64,000 nt of DNA from Arsenicicoccus cauae (GCF_009707125.1 NZ_WLVL01000057.1:18567-82566); one strand, 5' to 3'; shown: positions 51,565-63,628, counted from the stretch's first letter. A program made the numbers and translations. The notes: generated by a model from the sequence alone, not told the origin.

Positions 51565-53301
51565 TCACTTGACGGCGATCCGGGCCAGGTCGGGGTAACC
51601 GCCCATCTGGGAGTTGACCTCGAAGCCCTTCACGCCCGAGCCACGCATGAACGTGAACTTCTGGTTGACCAGGGAGACGTAGCCGCCCTTCTTGCCGATC
51701 ATCTCGTCGACGTCGCCCCAGGCCTTCTCGCGCTGCGCCTCGTCCTGGATGCCATAGGTCTCGTCGATCTTGGCGTTGACCTCGGGGTCGTTGAAGTAGC
51801 CGTAGTCCTGGCCGGAGCCGCCGGCCGAGATGTTGACGCGGCCGTCGAACAGCGCCGGCAGGACGGTCGAGCCGGACGGCCAGTCCGCGCCCCAGCCGGC
51901 CCAGAAGACGTCCTTGTCCACCATGCCGGGGGCCTGGATCGTCGCGTAGTACTTCTCGGCGATGGGCTGCAGGGTGACGTTGAAGCCGGCCTTGTCCCAG
52001 GTCTCCTTGAGGGCGGTCAGCGCCTTGTCGGCGTTGCCGCGCTTGCGATAGACGACGGTGATCGGCAGCGGCGACGGCGCCCCGGCCTCCTGCAGGAGCT
52101 TCTTGGCGCCCTCGACGTCACCGTTGGGCTGGTTGCCGAAGGGGTTGAAGTCCTTGGCGCACTTCAGCTCCTTGTTGCACATGCCGAAGGACGGGGTCAT
52201 GACCGTCGGGCCGCCGTAGGCCGTGATGTAGGCGCTGCGGTTGGTGGCCATGGCGAAGGCCTGGCGGATCTTGGGGTTGGACATCGTCTTGGACTTGAAG
52301 TTGGGCGCAAGGTAGTCCACGTAGGGGGCCGGCACGTTGATCGAGCGCGACTTGGCGGTCGGGTTGCCGGCGATCTGCGGCAGCGACGCGGCCTGCGCCT
52401 GCAGCGCCGAGATGGCCGTCTTGTCCTCCCCGGCGTCCGCGATCAGGCGCTGGTAGGTCGTGTCGACCGGGATGCCCTGCACGTCCACGATCTTGTCGGG
52501 GTAGGCCATGCGGACCTTGTCCGAGTCGGCCGACCAGTTGGGGTTGCGCACCCAGGTGCCGCCCTTGTTGGGGTCGTAGGTGCCCTCGAGCATGTAGGGG
52601 CCGTTGGAGAAGGCCTGGTAGTCGGACTTGGCGCCCTGGTCCTTGTCCTTGCGGAAGGGCGCGAACGCTGTCAGGGCCGCGTTGTTCATGTTGAAGTCGG
52701 TCCACGGCTTCTTGAACTTGAAGGTGATGGTCTGGCCCTCGCAGGTCACGGCCTTGTCGAACGCGGCCTGACCGGCGGCGTCCGACTTGTAGGGGCCGCT
52801 GAAGGCCGGCACCTCGCCGTCGGGGGTCTGCTTCGTCGGGATGTCCAGGAAGGTCAGCGCGTAGTTGGGGCCACCGGTGATGACATCCTGGGCGAACGTG
52901 CGGGAGACGCCGTACTTGACGTCCTCGCAGGTCACGGGCTTGCCGTCCTGCCACTTGGCGTTCTGGACCAGGGTGAACTTCCAGGTCTTGCCCGCGTCGG
53001 ACATCTGCCCGGTGTCGGTGGCCAGGTCCGGCACCATCTTGGCGTCGCTGCCGGGGGTGTAGGTCGTCAGGGTGCGGGCGTAGGTGCGCGAGCCGAACAG
53101 GATGTCCGCGCCGACGTACATGCGCTGCGGGTCGAGGTGCTCCTTGGGCCCGAGGTTGAGGACCGTCAGGGTCCCGCCCTTGGCGGCCGGGGCCTGGCTG
53201 GACGACGTCGTCGTGCTGGCTCCGCCACCGCAGGCCGCGAGGCCCAGGGTCGCCGCGGTGCCGAGGGCGACGGCGAGCGAGCCCTTCGTCGTGCGCTTCA
53301 T
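51565..53301 (-). CDS. oppA: Oligopeptide ABC transporter substrate-binding lipoprotein
   Basis: Extracytoplasmic solute-binding protein family 5 (DppA/OppA), 578 aa. The signal peptide ends in a lipobox LAACGGG with the acylated cysteine at about residue 24, then a Ser/Thr-rich linker. Family segments are GGTLTVLNLGPKEHLDPQ near the N terminus, TWKFTLVQNAKWQDGKPVT, and NPKIRQAFAMATNRSAY. Substrate is probably short peptides; the precise ligand is not visible. ATG 53301 has AAAGGAG 5 nt upstream. It sits between the two permease genes. Confidence 0.93.
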   Translation of the reverse strand: MKRTTKGSLAVALGTAATLGLAACGGGASTTTSSSQAPAAKGGTLTVLNLGPKEHLDPQRMYVGADILFGSRTYARTLTTYTPGSDAKMVPDLATDTGQMSDAGKTWKFTLVQNAKWQDGKPVTCEDVKYGVSRTFAQDVITGGPNYALTFLDIPTKQTPDGEVPAFSGPYKSDAAGQAAFDKAVTCEGQTITFKFKKPWTDFNMNNAALTAFAPFRKDKDQGAKSDYQAFSNGPYMLEGTYDPNKGGTWVRNPNWSADSDKVRMAYPDKIVDVQGIPVDTTYQRLIADAGEDKTAISALQAQAASLPQIAGNPTAKSRSINVPAPYVDYLAPNFKSKTMSNPKIRQAFAMATNRSAYITAYGGPTVMTPSFGMCNKELKCAKDFNPFGNQPNGDVEGAKKLLQEAGAPSPLPITVVYRKRGNADKALTALKETWDKAGFNVTLQPIAEKYYATIQAPGMVDKDVFWAGWGADWPSGSTVLPALFDGRVNISAGGSGQDYGYFNDPEVNAKIDETYGIQDEAQREKAWGDVDEMIGKKGGYVSLVNQKFTFMRGSGVKGFEVNSQMGGYPDLARIAVK

Positions 53302-53383
53302 GACTACTCCTTTGAAGGTGCCCACCGCGGGGGTGCGGTGATGGGATGGTGCGATGAGGAACGCCCCGCCGGCAGCGGATGGG

Positions 53384-54391
53384 TCACTGCCGGTCAGCCT
53401 TGGGGTCGAGGGCGTCCCGCAGGCCGTCGCCGAGGATGTTGAAGGCGAAGACCATGAGGAAGACGGCGAGTCCGGGGAACAGGAAGTAGGCGGGGTCCGG
53501 CAGCGCGTAGTTGATGGAGTCGTTGAGCAGCGTGCCGAGCGAGATCGTGGGCGGCGGGACGCCGACGCCGAGGAAGCCCAGGGCCGCCTCCTGCGCGATG
53601 TTCTGCGGCAGGATCATCGTGGTGTAGACAAGGATCGGCGCCCACAGGTGCGGGAGCAGCTCCTTGGTGTAGAGCCGCCACGGGCGGGCGCCCAGGGAGC
53701 GCGCGGCCTCGACGAACTCCCGCTCCCGCAGCGACATGACCTGGCCGCGGACGATGCGGGCGAAGTAGGGCCAGCCGAAGAACCCGAGCACCGTGATGAT
53801 GAAGAGCAGCTTGGGTGTGGACGCCGTGTCGGCCATGCCGACCAGGTCGGCGATCCAGGTGACCATGACGGTCTGCAGGGAGAGCAGCATCAGCGTCTGC
53901 GGGAAGGACAGGACGAGGTCGATCACGCGGCTGATGAGCCAGTCCGTGCGACCGCCGGCGAAGCCCGAGACCAGCCCCATGATGGTGCCGAGCAGGATGG
54001 CCACGCCGGTGGCCGAGACCGCGACCAGCAGCGAGGTGGTCATACCGGAGAGGATCAGGGACAGCAGGTCCCGTCCCGTGCCCGGTTGGACCCCCAGCCA
54101 GTGGTCGCCGGTCACGCCACCCATGGGCCCGGAGGGCATCGAGCCGAGGTCCTGGACGAGCTCTTCGTGGTTGCTGAGGTCCAGCACGCCCGCCGAGGTC
54201 AGGACGGGGGCGACGACGCCGAGCAGGACGACCACGACCGAGCCGACGAGCGCGGCCATCGTGACGCGGTCCCGACGCAGCCGGGCGAACACCAGCTGCC
54301 ACGGAGAACGCCCCTTGATGTCGTCTCCCTGCGCGGGCGCGACATCGACGGCGATCCCCGCCTGATCGGCATGGGTGGGCGAGGTTGACAT
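53384..54391 (-). CDS. oppC: Oligopeptide ABC transporter permease (OppC type)
   Basis: Permease of 335 aa with an N-terminal cytosolic stretch and six membrane segments. The OppC/DppC pattern is visible in [39 protein letters not shown] and the EAA loop [19 protein letters not shown]. The end is [22 protein letters not shown] 54391 has AAAGG upstream at a long spacing. It is the first gene of the operon, ahead of the binding protein, an uncommon order since most operons run A-B-C-D-F. Confidence 0.92.
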   Translation of the reverse strand: MSTSPTHADQAGIAVDVAPAQGDDIKGRSPWQLVFARLRRDRVTMAALVGSVVVVLLGVVAPVLTSAGVLDLSNHEELVQDLGSMPSGPMGGVTGDHWLGVQPGTGRDLLSLILSGMTTSLLVAVSATGVAILLGTIMGLVSGFAGGRTDWLISRVIDLVLSFPQTLMLLSLQTVMVTWIADLVGMADTASTPKLLFIITVLGFFGWPYFARIVRGQVMSLREREFVEAARSLGARPWRLYTKELLPHLWAPILVYTTMILPQNIAQEAALGFLGVGVPPPTISLGTLLNDSINYALPDPAYFLFPGLAVFLMVFAFNILGDGLRDALDPKADRQ

Positions 54392-54546
54392 CGACGGCGG
54401 CCTTTCGAGAGCGGGCCCGCGCCTGTCCCGGTTGAGCGGCCGAGGGGCGCGGGTGCTGGTGACACTAAGGACAGTGCCTCCCCGACGACAGTCCCCGGCC
54501 GTCACCGTGTCCCGATCGTGACCTGGGTCTGGTGGCCCCGACCGGC

Positions 54547-54604
54547 CGTATGACGAAGCCGGTCACCCCCGCGCCGAGGGAGGGTGACCGGCTGTCGGCA
54601 TACG
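54547..54604. terminator. typA terminator hairpin
   Basis: Inner 12-bp perfect stem AGCCGGTCACCC / GGGTGACCGGCT around a 13-nt loop, extended by CGA/TCG and closed by CGTATG / CATACG with one mismatch and one bulge. It lies 30 bp after the typA stop and before the opp operon. Confidence 0.75.
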
Positions 54605-54633
54605 CGCTGCCCCCGACGATCAGGGGCCCGGGA

Positions 54634-56532
54634 TCACTGGCCCTGCTCGCGCTTGGCCTCGGAGCGGGCGCGGGCGGCCGTGCGGGCGCGCTCGGTGGCG
54701 CCGAGGACGACCTTGCGGATGCGCACGTGCTGCGGGGTGACCTCGACGCACTCGTCCTCGCGGCAGAACTCCAGCGACTGCTCGAGCGAGAGCTTGCGCG
54801 GGGGCACGACCTTCTCGAAGTTGTCCGCGGAGGAGGCGCGCACGTTGGTGAGCTTCTTCTCCTTGGTGATGTTGACGTCCATGTCGTCGGCGCGGGAGTT
54901 CTCGCCGACGATCATGCCCTCGTAGACCTCGGTGGTCGGGTCCACGAACAGCGTGCCGCGCTCCTGCAGGTTGACCATCGCGTAGGACGTCACCGCGCCC
55001 GCGCGGTCCGAGACGAGCGAGCCGGACTGGCGCGTGGAGATGGTGCCGAACCACGGCTCGTAGTCCTCGAGCACGTGGTGGGCGATGCCGGCGCCGCGCG
55101 TCTCGGTGAGGAACTCCGTGCGGAAGCCGATGAGGCCGCGCGAGGGCACGAGGAACTCCATGCGCACCCAGCCGGTGCCGTGGTTGGTCATCTGCTCCAT
55201 GCGGCCCTTGCGGGCAGCCATGATCTGGGTGACCGCGCCGAGGAACTCGTCGGGGGTGTCGATGGTGAGGCGCTCGGTCGGCTCGTGCAGCTTGCCGTCG
55301 ACCTCGCGGGTGACCACCTGCGGCTTGCCGACGGTCAGCTCGAAGCCCTCACGGCGCATCTGCTCGACGAGGATCGCGAGCGCCAGCTCGCCGCGGCCCT
55401 GGACCTCCCAGGCGTCGGGGCGCTCGGTGGGCAGGACGCGCAGGGAGACGTTGCCGATGAGCTCGCGGTCGAGGCGGTCCTTGACGAGGCGCGCCGTGAC
55501 CTTGGTGCCGCGCTCCTTGCCGACGAGCGGCGAGGTGTTGGTGCCGATCGTCATCGAGATCGCGGGCTCGTCGACGGTGATGACGGGCAGCGGGCGCGGG
55601 TCGTCGGGGTCGGCGATGGTGTCGCCGATCATGATGTCCGCGATGCCGGCGATGGCGATGATGTCGCCGGGCCCGGCCTTGTCGGCGGGCTTGCGCTCGA
55701 GGCCCTCGGTGACCAGCAGCTCGGTGATCTTGACCTGCTTGGACGAGCCGTCGTGCTGGAACCACACGGCCTGCTGGCCCTTGCGGATCTCGCCGTTGAA
55801 GACGCGCAGCAGCGCGAGGCGGCCGAGGAAGTTGGACGAGTCGAGGTTGGTGACGTGCGCCTGCAGCGGCGCCTCGTCGTCGTAGGTGGGGGCCGGGACG
55901 GTCTCCATGATCGTCTTGAACAGCGGCTCCAGGTCGGGGCTGTCCGGCAGGCCGCCGTCCGCGGGCCGCTCGACCGAGGCGACACCGGACTTGGCCGACG
56001 CGTAGACGATGGGGAACTCGATCTGGTGCTCGTCCGCGTCCAGGTCCATGAACAGCTCGTAGACCTCGTCGACGACCTCCGCGATCCGCGAGTCCGGGCG
56101 GTCGACCTTGTTGATGCACAGCACGACCGGCATCTTGGCCTGCAGCGCCTTGCGCAGCACGAAGCGCGTCTGGGGCAGCGGGCCCTCGGACGCGTCGACG
56201 AGCAGGACGACGCCGTCGACCATCGACAGGCCGCGCTCGACCTCGCCACCGAAGTCGGCGTGCCCCGGGGTGTCGATGATGTTGATCGTCACGCCCTCGG
56301 GGAACTCCGACGCAGACGGGCCGTTGTAGTGGATCGCGGTGTTCTTGGCGAGGATCGTGATCCCCTTCTCGCGCTCCAGGTCACCGCTGTCCATGGCCCG
56401 CTCGTCGACGTGGTCGTGCTCGCCGAAGGCACCCCCCTGCCAGAGCATCTTGTCGACAAGAGTCGTCTTGCCGTGGTCGACGTGAGCAACGATGGCGACG
56501 TTCCGGATGTCGCCGCGGGTCTTTTGGGCCAT
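54634..56532 (-). CDS. typA: Ribosome-associated GTPase TypA/BipA
   Basis: Translational GTPase of 632 aa related to EF-G/LepA, involved in ribosome assembly and stress growth. The G domain is complete: AHVDHGKTTL (G1), EKGITI (G2), DTPGHADF (G3), NKVDRPD (G4) and SAK-like ASAKSG (G5). Later domains include GRGELALAILVEQMRREGFEL and VPSRGLIGFRTEFLT, and the BipA-specific C-terminal domain with REDECVEVTPQHVRIRK. ATG 56532 lies 6 nt after GACAAT; the GGAGG in that interval is too close to the ATG to be a normal ribosome site. Confidence 0.96.
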   Translation of the reverse strand: MAQKTRGDIRNVAIVAHVDHGKTTLVDKMLWQGGAFGEHDHVDERAMDSGDLEREKGITILAKNTAIHYNGPSASEFPEGVTINIIDTPGHADFGGEVERGLSMVDGVVLLVDASEGPLPQTRFVLRKALQAKMPVVLCINKVDRPDSRIAEVVDEVYELFMDLDADEHQIEFPIVYASAKSGVASVERPADGGLPDSPDLEPLFKTIMETVPAPTYDDEAPLQAHVTNLDSSNFLGRLALLRVFNGEIRKGQQAVWFQHDGSSKQVKITELLVTEGLERKPADKAGPGDIIAIAGIADIMIGDTIADPDDPRPLPVITVDEPAISMTIGTNTSPLVGKERGTKVTARLVKDRLDRELIGNVSLRVLPTERPDAWEVQGRGELALAILVEQMRREGFELTVGKPQVVTREVDGKLHEPTERLTIDTPDEFLGAVTQIMAARKGRMEQMTNHGTGWVRMEFLVPSRGLIGFRTEFLTETRGAGIAHHVLEDYEPWFGTISTRQSGSLVSDRAGAVTSYAMVNLQERGTLFVDPTTEVYEGMIVGENSRADDMDVNITKEKKLTNVRASSADNFEKVVPPRKLSLEQSLEFCREDECVEVTPQHVRIRKVVLGATERARTAARARSEAKREQGQ

Positions 56533-56538
56533 GCCTCC

Positions 56539-56544
56539 ATTGTC
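56539..56544 (-). promoter_or_regulatory. Candidate -10 for leaderless typA
   Basis: GACAAT on the minus strand, then 6 nt and ATG 56532. Weaker match than the TANNNT sites. Confidence 0.4.
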
Positions 56545-56588
56545 TCAGCCCGGGGGACCTGCCCCGACCATTCGTGACGCGCCCCCGC

Positions 56589-57011
56589 TCACGGCCCGAG
56601 GAGCCGACCCACCGCCTCGACGATCGGCAGATCAGCGGGCAGCCAGGGGACGCTGGTCAGCTCGCCTGCGGCGAGCCAGCGGAGCTCGTCGTGGTCCTCC
56701 AGGAGGCTCACCTGTCCCCCGCTGACCTGCGCGGTCCAGACGCGTATGGCGTACCGCTCGCTCAGCACCCACCGACCGTCCGGGCGGGGACCTGTGACCT
56801 CCTCCCCCACGACGACGTCGACGCCGAGCTCCTCGCGCAGCTCACGGTGCAGCGCCTCCAGCTCGGTCTCGCCGGGATCGACCTTGCCGCCGGGCAGCTC
56901 CCACCCGCCCGCGAGGTGGGAGGGCTCGGTGCGGCGTGCGGCCAGCAGCAACCGCGGTCGTGACAGGTCGTCGAGGAGCGCGGCCCCGACGACGGCGATG
57001 GGTTCCGGCAT
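56589..57011 (-). CDS. Nudix hydrolase (MutT-like)
   Basis: Nudix pyrophosphohydrolase of 140 aa. The 23-residue box starts GGKVDPGETELEALHRE and continues LREELGV, matching GX5EX7REUXEEXGU, so metal-binding glutamates are intact. Flanking segments IAVVGAALLDD and AGGWELPGGK resemble MutT/8-oxo-dGTP sanitising enzymes, though substrate cannot be fixed from sequence. ATG 57011 is taken; ATG 57020 (three codons longer) is an equal candidate. Divergent from the pterin dehydratase gene 36 bp away. Confidence 0.9.
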   Translation of the reverse strand: MPEPIAVVGAALLDDLSRPRLLLAARRTEPSHLAGGWELPGGKVDPGETELEALHRELREELGVDVVVGEEVTGPRPDGRWVLSERYAIRVWTAQVSGGQVSLLEDHDELRWLAAGELTSVPWLPADLPIVEAVGRLLGP

Positions 57012-57047
57012 ACGGCCCATCCTGCCCCGAGGGGCGATGATGTCCGC

Positions 57048-57425
57048 ATGAGTCGACTGCTGGACGACGAGGAGATCGCCCGTCAGCTGCGCGACCTGCC
57101 CGGGTGGGAGCGCGTGGAGGGGCACCTGGTCGCGACCTACGAGTCGCCGTCCTTCCTGGAGGCGGTGCGGCTGGTCGAGTGGGTCGCCGACGAGGCCGAG
57201 CAGATGGACCACCACCCCTTCGTCGACATCCGCATGGCGCGGACCCGGTGGGAGCTGTGGACCCACTGGCGTGACGGCATCACGCAGCTGGACGTCGAGC
57301 TCGCCCACCGCATCCGCCAGCGCGCCGAGGCGACCGGGGCCCGCGTCACGACCGCGGGCGACGCGGACGACGACGGCCGCCGGAGGGGTACCCCCGCGCC
57401 TGGCCCGAGCACGGGCCCTCGGTAG
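57048..57425 (+). CDS. 4a-hydroxytetrahydrobiopterin dehydratase
   Basis: Pterin-4a-carbinolamine dehydratase of 125 aa, recycling the oxidised pterin cofactor. The family motif is intact: EQMDHHPFVDIRMARTRW then WTHWRDGIT, with the paired histidines of the active site. An N-terminal LPGWERVEGHL segment is typical. The last 25 residues are a variable charged tail. ATG 57048 has GATGAT 6 nt upstream and no Shine-Dalgarno, again suggesting a leaderless mRNA. No phenylalanine hydroxylase gene is adjacent. Confidence 0.9.
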   Translation: MSRLLDDEEIARQLRDLPGWERVEGHLVATYESPSFLEAVRLVEWVADEAEQMDHHPFVDIRMARTRWELWTHWRDGITQLDVELAHRIRQRAEATGARVTTAGDADDDGRRRGTPAPGPSTGPR

Positions 57426-57427
57426 TG
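57422..57427 (+). promoter_or_regulatory. Candidate -10 for hppA
   Basis: TAGTGT overlapping the stop of the pterin dehydratase gene, 72 bp before ATG 57499. It implies a leader of about 65 nt. Confidence 0.4.
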
Positions 57428-57498
57428 TCGTAGGTGCCACTGGACGGAATCGGTGGCCAGCGACAGCTGAACGACGACGTTCTCGGATCGAGCCGATC

Positions 57499-59934
<2,436 letters not shown>

Positions 59935-59989
59935 GTCGTACGGAACGGGTCGCACGGGGTCTGTCGGTGGGGCGTGAGACGCTGCGCGG

Positions 59990-61504
59990 GTGACCTCTCC
60001 CGAGCCGGGGCCCGCCCCCGCCACCGCCCCGCCCGCTCCCGAGGCGGTCGACCCGCGCGCCGCCCGTCCGTGGCCCGCCCTGTGGGCGCTCTGCCTGGGC
60101 TTCTTCATGATCTTGGTGGACTCCACGATCGTGACCGTGGCGATGCCCGCACTCATGGTCGGGCTGCACGCCGACATCGGGCAGGCGGTGTGGGTGACCA
60201 GCGCCTACCTGCTCGCCTACGCCGTGCCGCTGCTCATCACCGGGCGCCTCGGGGACCGCTACGGGCCCAAGCGCGTCTATCTCGTCGGGCTCGTGACCTT
60301 CACCCTCGCCTCCCTGTGGTGCGGGTTGACCGGCACCATCACCGGGCTCATCGTGGCCCGCGTCGTGCAGGGCCTCGGTGCAGCGCTCATGAGCCCGCAG
60401 ACGATGTCGGTCATCACGCGCCTGTTCACCCCGCAGACCCGTGGCCAGGCCATGGGCCTGTGGGGCGCCGTGGCGGGTGTGGCCACGCTGGTCGGCCCGA
60501 TCGTCGGCGGGGTGCTCGTCGACACCCTCGGCTGGGAGTGGATCTTCTTCATCAACGTGCCCGTGGGGCTCCTCGCGATGGTGCTCGCCTGGCGTCTCGT
60601 CCCGATGCTCCCCACCCACCAGCACCGGTTCGACTGGATCGGGGTAGTGCTCTCGGCGGTGGGGCTGTTCTGCATCGTCTTCGGCATCGAGGAGGGCCAC
60701 AGCTACGACTGGTCCACCATCACCGGCCCGATCACCGTCTGGCGGCTGATCGGTCTCGGCGTGCTCGTCATGATCGGGTTCGTCGTCTGGCAGGCGCGGC
60801 AGCGCAGCGAGCCACTCGTGCCGCTGCGGTTGTTCCGCGACCGCAACTTCTCCGTCGCCAACGTGGCGATCACCACCGTGGGCTTCGCGGTCACCTCGAC
60901 GATGTTCCCGATCATGATCTGGGCGCAGAGCGTGCGTGGTCTCTCGCCGACCGCCGCCGCGCTGCTCATGGCGCCCATGGCGGTCATCTCCGGCGGTCTC
61001 GCACCGGTCGTCGGCCGCCTCGTCGCGCAGACCCATCCGCGCCTGCTCGCCGGGATCGGGCTCGTCTCCTACGCCGTGTCGCTGGTGTGGATGCGAGGCG
61101 TGCTGCGGGCCGACGTCCCGCTCTGGCAGCTGCTGCTCCCGGCGGCGCTGCTGGGCGTCGCCAACGGCTTCATGTGGGCGCCGCTGTCCACCTCGGCGAC
61201 CGCCAACCTCGACCGCCGCGAGGCGGGCGCCGGGTCAGGCGTCTACAACACCACCCGGCAGATCGGCGCGGTGCTCGGCTCGGCCGCCATCGCGCTGGCC
61301 ATGGAGGACCGGCTCGCCGCTCACCTGCCCGGCACCTCGGCCACCGCCCCCACCACGAGCGCGTCGGGCGCCACCGTGCCGCCCCAGGTCGCCGAGGCGT
61401 TCAGCGCGGCCATGGGGGACGCGCTGATGGTCCCCGCCGCCGTGATCCTCGTCGGCGCGGTCGTCGTCATGGCCTTCGAGCGGCCCCGCCACCAGCGCGC
61501 CTGA
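59990..61504 (+). CDS. MFS drug exporter, DHA2 (EmrB/QacA) family
   Basis: Proton-coupled exporter of 504 aa with 14 predicted membrane segments. The MFS motif A is GRLGDRYGPKRVYLVG and motif C is GVATLVGPIVGGVL. The first segment has FFMILVDSTIVTVAMPAL, typical of DHA2 members (Asp in segment 1). A late cytosolic or periplasmic loop is Thr/Ser/Ala-rich. Substrate is not predictable. The start is GTG 59990; a start 16 nt upstream is in another frame. No regulator is adjacent. A hairpin follows the stop. Confidence 0.9.
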   Translation: MTSPEPGPAPATAPPAPEAVDPRAARPWPALWALCLGFFMILVDSTIVTVAMPALMVGLHADIGQAVWVTSAYLLAYAVPLLITGRLGDRYGPKRVYLVGLVTFTLASLWCGLTGTITGLIVARVVQGLGAALMSPQTMSVITRLFTPQTRGQAMGLWGAVAGVATLVGPIVGGVLVDTLGWEWIFFINVPVGLLAMVLAWRLVPMLPTHQHRFDWIGVVLSAVGLFCIVFGIEEGHSYDWSTITGPITVWRLIGLGVLVMIGFVVWQARQRSEPLVPLRLFRDRNFSVANVAITTVGFAVTSTMFPIMIWAQSVRGLSPTAAALLMAPMAVISGGLAPVVGRLVAQTHPRLLAGIGLVSYAVSLVWMRGVLRADVPLWQLLLPAALLGVANGFMWAPLSTSATANLDRREAGAGSGVYNTTRQIGAVLGSAAIALAMEDRLAAHLPGTSATAPTTSASGATVPPQVAEAFSAAMGDALMVPAAVILVGAVVVMAFERPRHQRA

Positions 61505-61513
61505 CCCGGCACC

Positions 61514-61544
61514 GGGCGTTCACCGCTCACGGCGGTGAGCGCCC
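61514..61544. terminator. Hairpin after the MFS gene
   Basis: GGGCG-t-TCACCGC / GCGGTGA-g-CGCCC with a 5-nt loop, 10 bp after the stop. Confidence 0.7.
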
Positions 61545-61735
61545 CCACCCGTCCCGGCCTGCGGCGACGCCGGTCGTCTCGGTCCCCTGACTCCAGCGAC
61601 CAGGCCGAGCAGCAGCCACATGAGCGTGGCGACCCCCGTCGCGTTGGCCGGGTGGTCCGCCAGCGACATGACGGAGGTCCTGACGTCGAGCACGAGCGTC
61701 TCGCCCGGCGGGCGGCGCGGTGGCGGCGCGGGCAC
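61520..61735 (-). CDS. Possible small membrane protein
   Basis: Minus-strand frame of up to 71 codons, more likely starting at an internal ATG (61669), which would give about 49 residues. It contains one hydrophobic stretch [16 protein letters not shown] and a basic tail. No homologue is recognised. It overlaps the MFS terminator, which argues against it. The rest of the 318-bp gap to the next gene shows nothing else. Confidence 0.2.
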   Translation of the reverse strand: MPAPPPRRPPGETLVLDVRTSVMSLADHPANATGVATLMWLLLGLVAGVRGPRRPASPQAGTGGGAHRRER

Positions 61736-61809
61736 GCCGACGTGAACACTGCGTGGGACGGGAGGGTCTCGCCCAGCAGACTCGACGAGATCGGCTCAAC
61801 CACGCGGAT

Positions 61810-61815
61810 TATCGT
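61810..61815 (+). promoter_or_regulatory. -10 element for leaderless alcohol dehydrogenase gene
   Basis: TATCGT, then 7 nt and ATG 61823. The same hexamer serves moeZ. Confidence 0.55.
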
Positions 61816-61822
61816 CCAGAGC

Positions 61823-62863
61823 ATGATGGACGTTGCTGCCTACGCGGCCCCCTCCGCCGGAGCCCCTCTCGAGAAGTCCACGATCACCCGCCGCGACGTC
61901 GGCGAGCACGACGTGCTCATCGACATCGAGTTCGCCGGCATCTGCCACTCCGACATCCACACCGTCCGCAACGAGTGGGGTGCCCAGCAGTACCCCCTCA
62001 CCCCCGGCCACGAGATCGTCGGCCGCGTCACCGAGGTCGGCTCGGGCGTGAGCCGCCACCAGGTCGGCGACCTCGTCGGCGTCGGCTGCATGGTCAACTC
62101 CTGCCAGGAGTGCGCCGCGTGCGAGGAGGGCCTGGAGCAGTACTGCCTCGCGGGCAACATCGGCACCTACGGCGCCGTCGACAAGGACGGCACGATCACC
62201 CAGGGCGGCTACTCCACCCACGTGGTCGTCGACGAGAAGTTCGTCGTCCGCGTCCCCGAGTCCCTCGACGAGGCCGCCGTCACGCCGCTGCTGTGCGCGG
62301 GCATCACGCTCTACTCCCCCCTGCGCCACTGGGGCGTCACCGAGGGCACCAAGGTCGCCATCATCGGCATGGGCGGCCTCGGGCACGTCGGCGTCAAGAT
62401 CGCGAGCGCGATGGGCGCCGAGGTCACCGTCCTGTCCCACTCGGACAAGAAGCGCGAGGACGCCGCGACGTTCGGCGCCCAGCACTACGTCAACACCACC
62501 GACGAGGACGAGATGAAGGCCCTCGCGGGCACGTTCGACCTCATCATCAACACCGTGTCGGTCAACCTGCCGATGGCGGACTACCTCGCGCTGCTGCGCT
62601 ACGACGGCACGCTCGTCGAGCTCGGCGCCCCGTCCAAGCCGCTCGAGGTGCCGGCGTTCGCGCTGATCCCCGCCCGCAAGGCCTTGGCCGGGTCCTGCAT
62701 CGGCGGCATCGCCGAGACCCAGGAGATGCTCGACTTCTGCGCGGAGCACGACATCACCGCCGAGATCGAGCTGATCGACGCCGACCGGATCAACGAGGCC
62801 TACGACCGTGTCGTCGCCAGCGACGTGCGCTACCGCTTCGTGATCGACGCCAAGACCTTCTGA
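61823..62863 (+). CDS. Zinc-dependent NAD(P) alcohol dehydrogenase, cinnamyl-alcohol (AdhC/YahK) type
   Basis: Medium-chain dehydrogenase of 346 aa. Catalytic zinc ligands are in AGICHSDIH and PGHEIVGRV. The structural-zinc cysteines are in [15 protein letters not shown] with YC after it. The cofactor loop is [16 protein letters not shown], and the following SHSDKKRED fits NADP preference. It resembles mycobacterial AdhC and E. coli YahK aldehyde reductases. ATG 61823 (followed at once by ATG 61826) lies 7 nt after TATCGT. It differs clearly from the FdhA-type enzyme at 40.8 kb and uses normal high-GC codons. A perfect hairpin follows. Confidence 0.92.
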   Translation: MMDVAAYAAPSAGAPLEKSTITRRDVGEHDVLIDIEFAGICHSDIHTVRNEWGAQQYPLTPGHEIVGRVTEVGSGVSRHQVGDLVGVGCMVNSCQECAACEEGLEQYCLAGNIGTYGAVDKDGTITQGGYSTHVVVDEKFVVRVPESLDEAAVTPLLCAGITLYSPLRHWGVTEGTKVAIIGMGGLGHVGVKIASAMGAEVTVLSHSDKKREDAATFGAQHYVNTTDEDEMKALAGTFDLIINTVSVNLPMADYLALLRYDGTLVELGAPSKPLEVPAFALIPARKALAGSCIGGIAETQEMLDFCAEHDITAEIELIDADRINEAYDRVVASDVRYRFVIDAKTF

Positions 62864-62880
62864 GCTCCGGCTCCACCCGA

Positions 62881-62910
62881 GTGGCCAGGCATCCGAGGGT
62901 GCCTGGCCAC
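62881..62910. terminator. Hairpin after the alcohol dehydrogenase gene
   Basis: GTGGCCAGGCA / TGCCTGGCCAC, 11-bp perfect stem with an 8-nt loop, between convergent genes. Confidence 0.8.
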
Positions 62911-62934
62911 TTGGCGGATGGGGGCGCGTCGCGG

Positions 62935-63420
62935 TCAGACGAGCTGACGGCCCAGATGCCGGAACGGCCCGTCCGCCTCGAAGCCGGCCCGCTCGTAGAC
63001 CCGGCGCCCCGACTCCGTCGAGTGCAGCTCGATCCGGCCCGCCCCCTGCTCCCGGGCCCACGCCAGCGCGTGGTCGAGCAGCGCGGTGCCGATGCCACGG
63101 CCGCGGTGGGGGACGTCGGTGCTCATGTCCGAGAGGTATGCCGACAAGCCCCGCCCGCGAGGACCGGGCAGGTGCTGCTCCACCGCCACGCTGACGCACC
63201 CGGCGAGCGAGCCGCCCTCTCCCGCAAGGGGATCCACGTCGACGACGAAGCAGGCGTAGGTGTCGCGCGCGAGCAGCACCTCCGCCGCCTCGGCGCATCG
63301 CCGGCGCCAGTCCTCGTCCTCGGAGACCGCGACCGGCCAGGGCCAGCCCGTCTCCATCAGGAGCGCCTTGAGGCGCACGATCTCGGGGATGTCAGCAGGG
63401 GTGGCACGGCGCACGATCAC
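62935..63420 (-). CDS. GNAT family N-acetyltransferase
   Basis: Acetyl-CoA-dependent acetyltransferase of 161 aa. It opens with VRRATPADIPEIVRLKALLM, has LAGCVSVAVEQHLP on the central strand, the acetyl-CoA loop VPHRGRGIGTALLDHALAWA and the closing ESGRRVYERAGFEADGPF. Substrate is unknown. GTG 63420 is chosen because TAGGCT lies 8 nt upstream and residues before it have no family support; GTG 63414 is also possible. It faces the alcohol dehydrogenase gene across a terminator. Confidence 0.86.
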   Translation of the reverse strand: MIVRRATPADIPEIVRLKALLMETGWPWPVAVSEDEDWRRRCAEAAEVLLARDTYACFVVDVDPLAGEGGSLAGCVSVAVEQHLPGPRGRGLSAYLSDMSTDVPHRGRGIGTALLDHALAWAREQGAGRIELHSTESGRRVYERAGFEADGPFRHLGRQLV

Positions 63421-63428
63421 GGACGCCG

Positions 63429-63434
63429 AGCCTA
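63429..63434 (-). promoter_or_regulatory. -10 element for the GNAT gene
   Basis: TAGGCT on the minus strand, then 8 nt and GTG 63420. Confidence 0.45.
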
Positions 63435-63563
63435 GTCGCCCAGTCGCCCCCGCATGCACCCGCACCTCAGGTCCGCTCCCACACCGCCCCAACCCGCCGC
63501 CCGGCTCGCCGGCAAGCGACAGGAAGTGACCTGACGGGGCGAGAGACGCCGCGTGACCGCCGC

Positions 63564-63628
63564 TTTGATCGTTCAGCCTGACCCGACGGGTCACTTCCGG
63601 TCGGCGGGTGGGGTCGGGCCGCCACCGA
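63564..63628. repeat. 65-bp direct repeat, copy 1
   Basis: Matches copy 2 at 63769-63833 with one C/T difference. It begins TTTGATCGTTCAGCC and contains the palindrome TGACCCGACGGGTCA. Looser similarity extends about 40 bp upstream of both copies. Confidence 0.85.

Noticed and set aside
51448..53442. A 664-codon frame antisense to the peptide-binding lipoprotein gene
   Set aside because: The binding protein has a signal peptide, lipobox and ribosome site; the antisense frame is low-complexity Val/Gly/Asp-rich.
54532..56577. A 681-codon frame antisense to typA
   Set aside because: TypA motifs are complete; the antisense frame is a GC-composition artefact.
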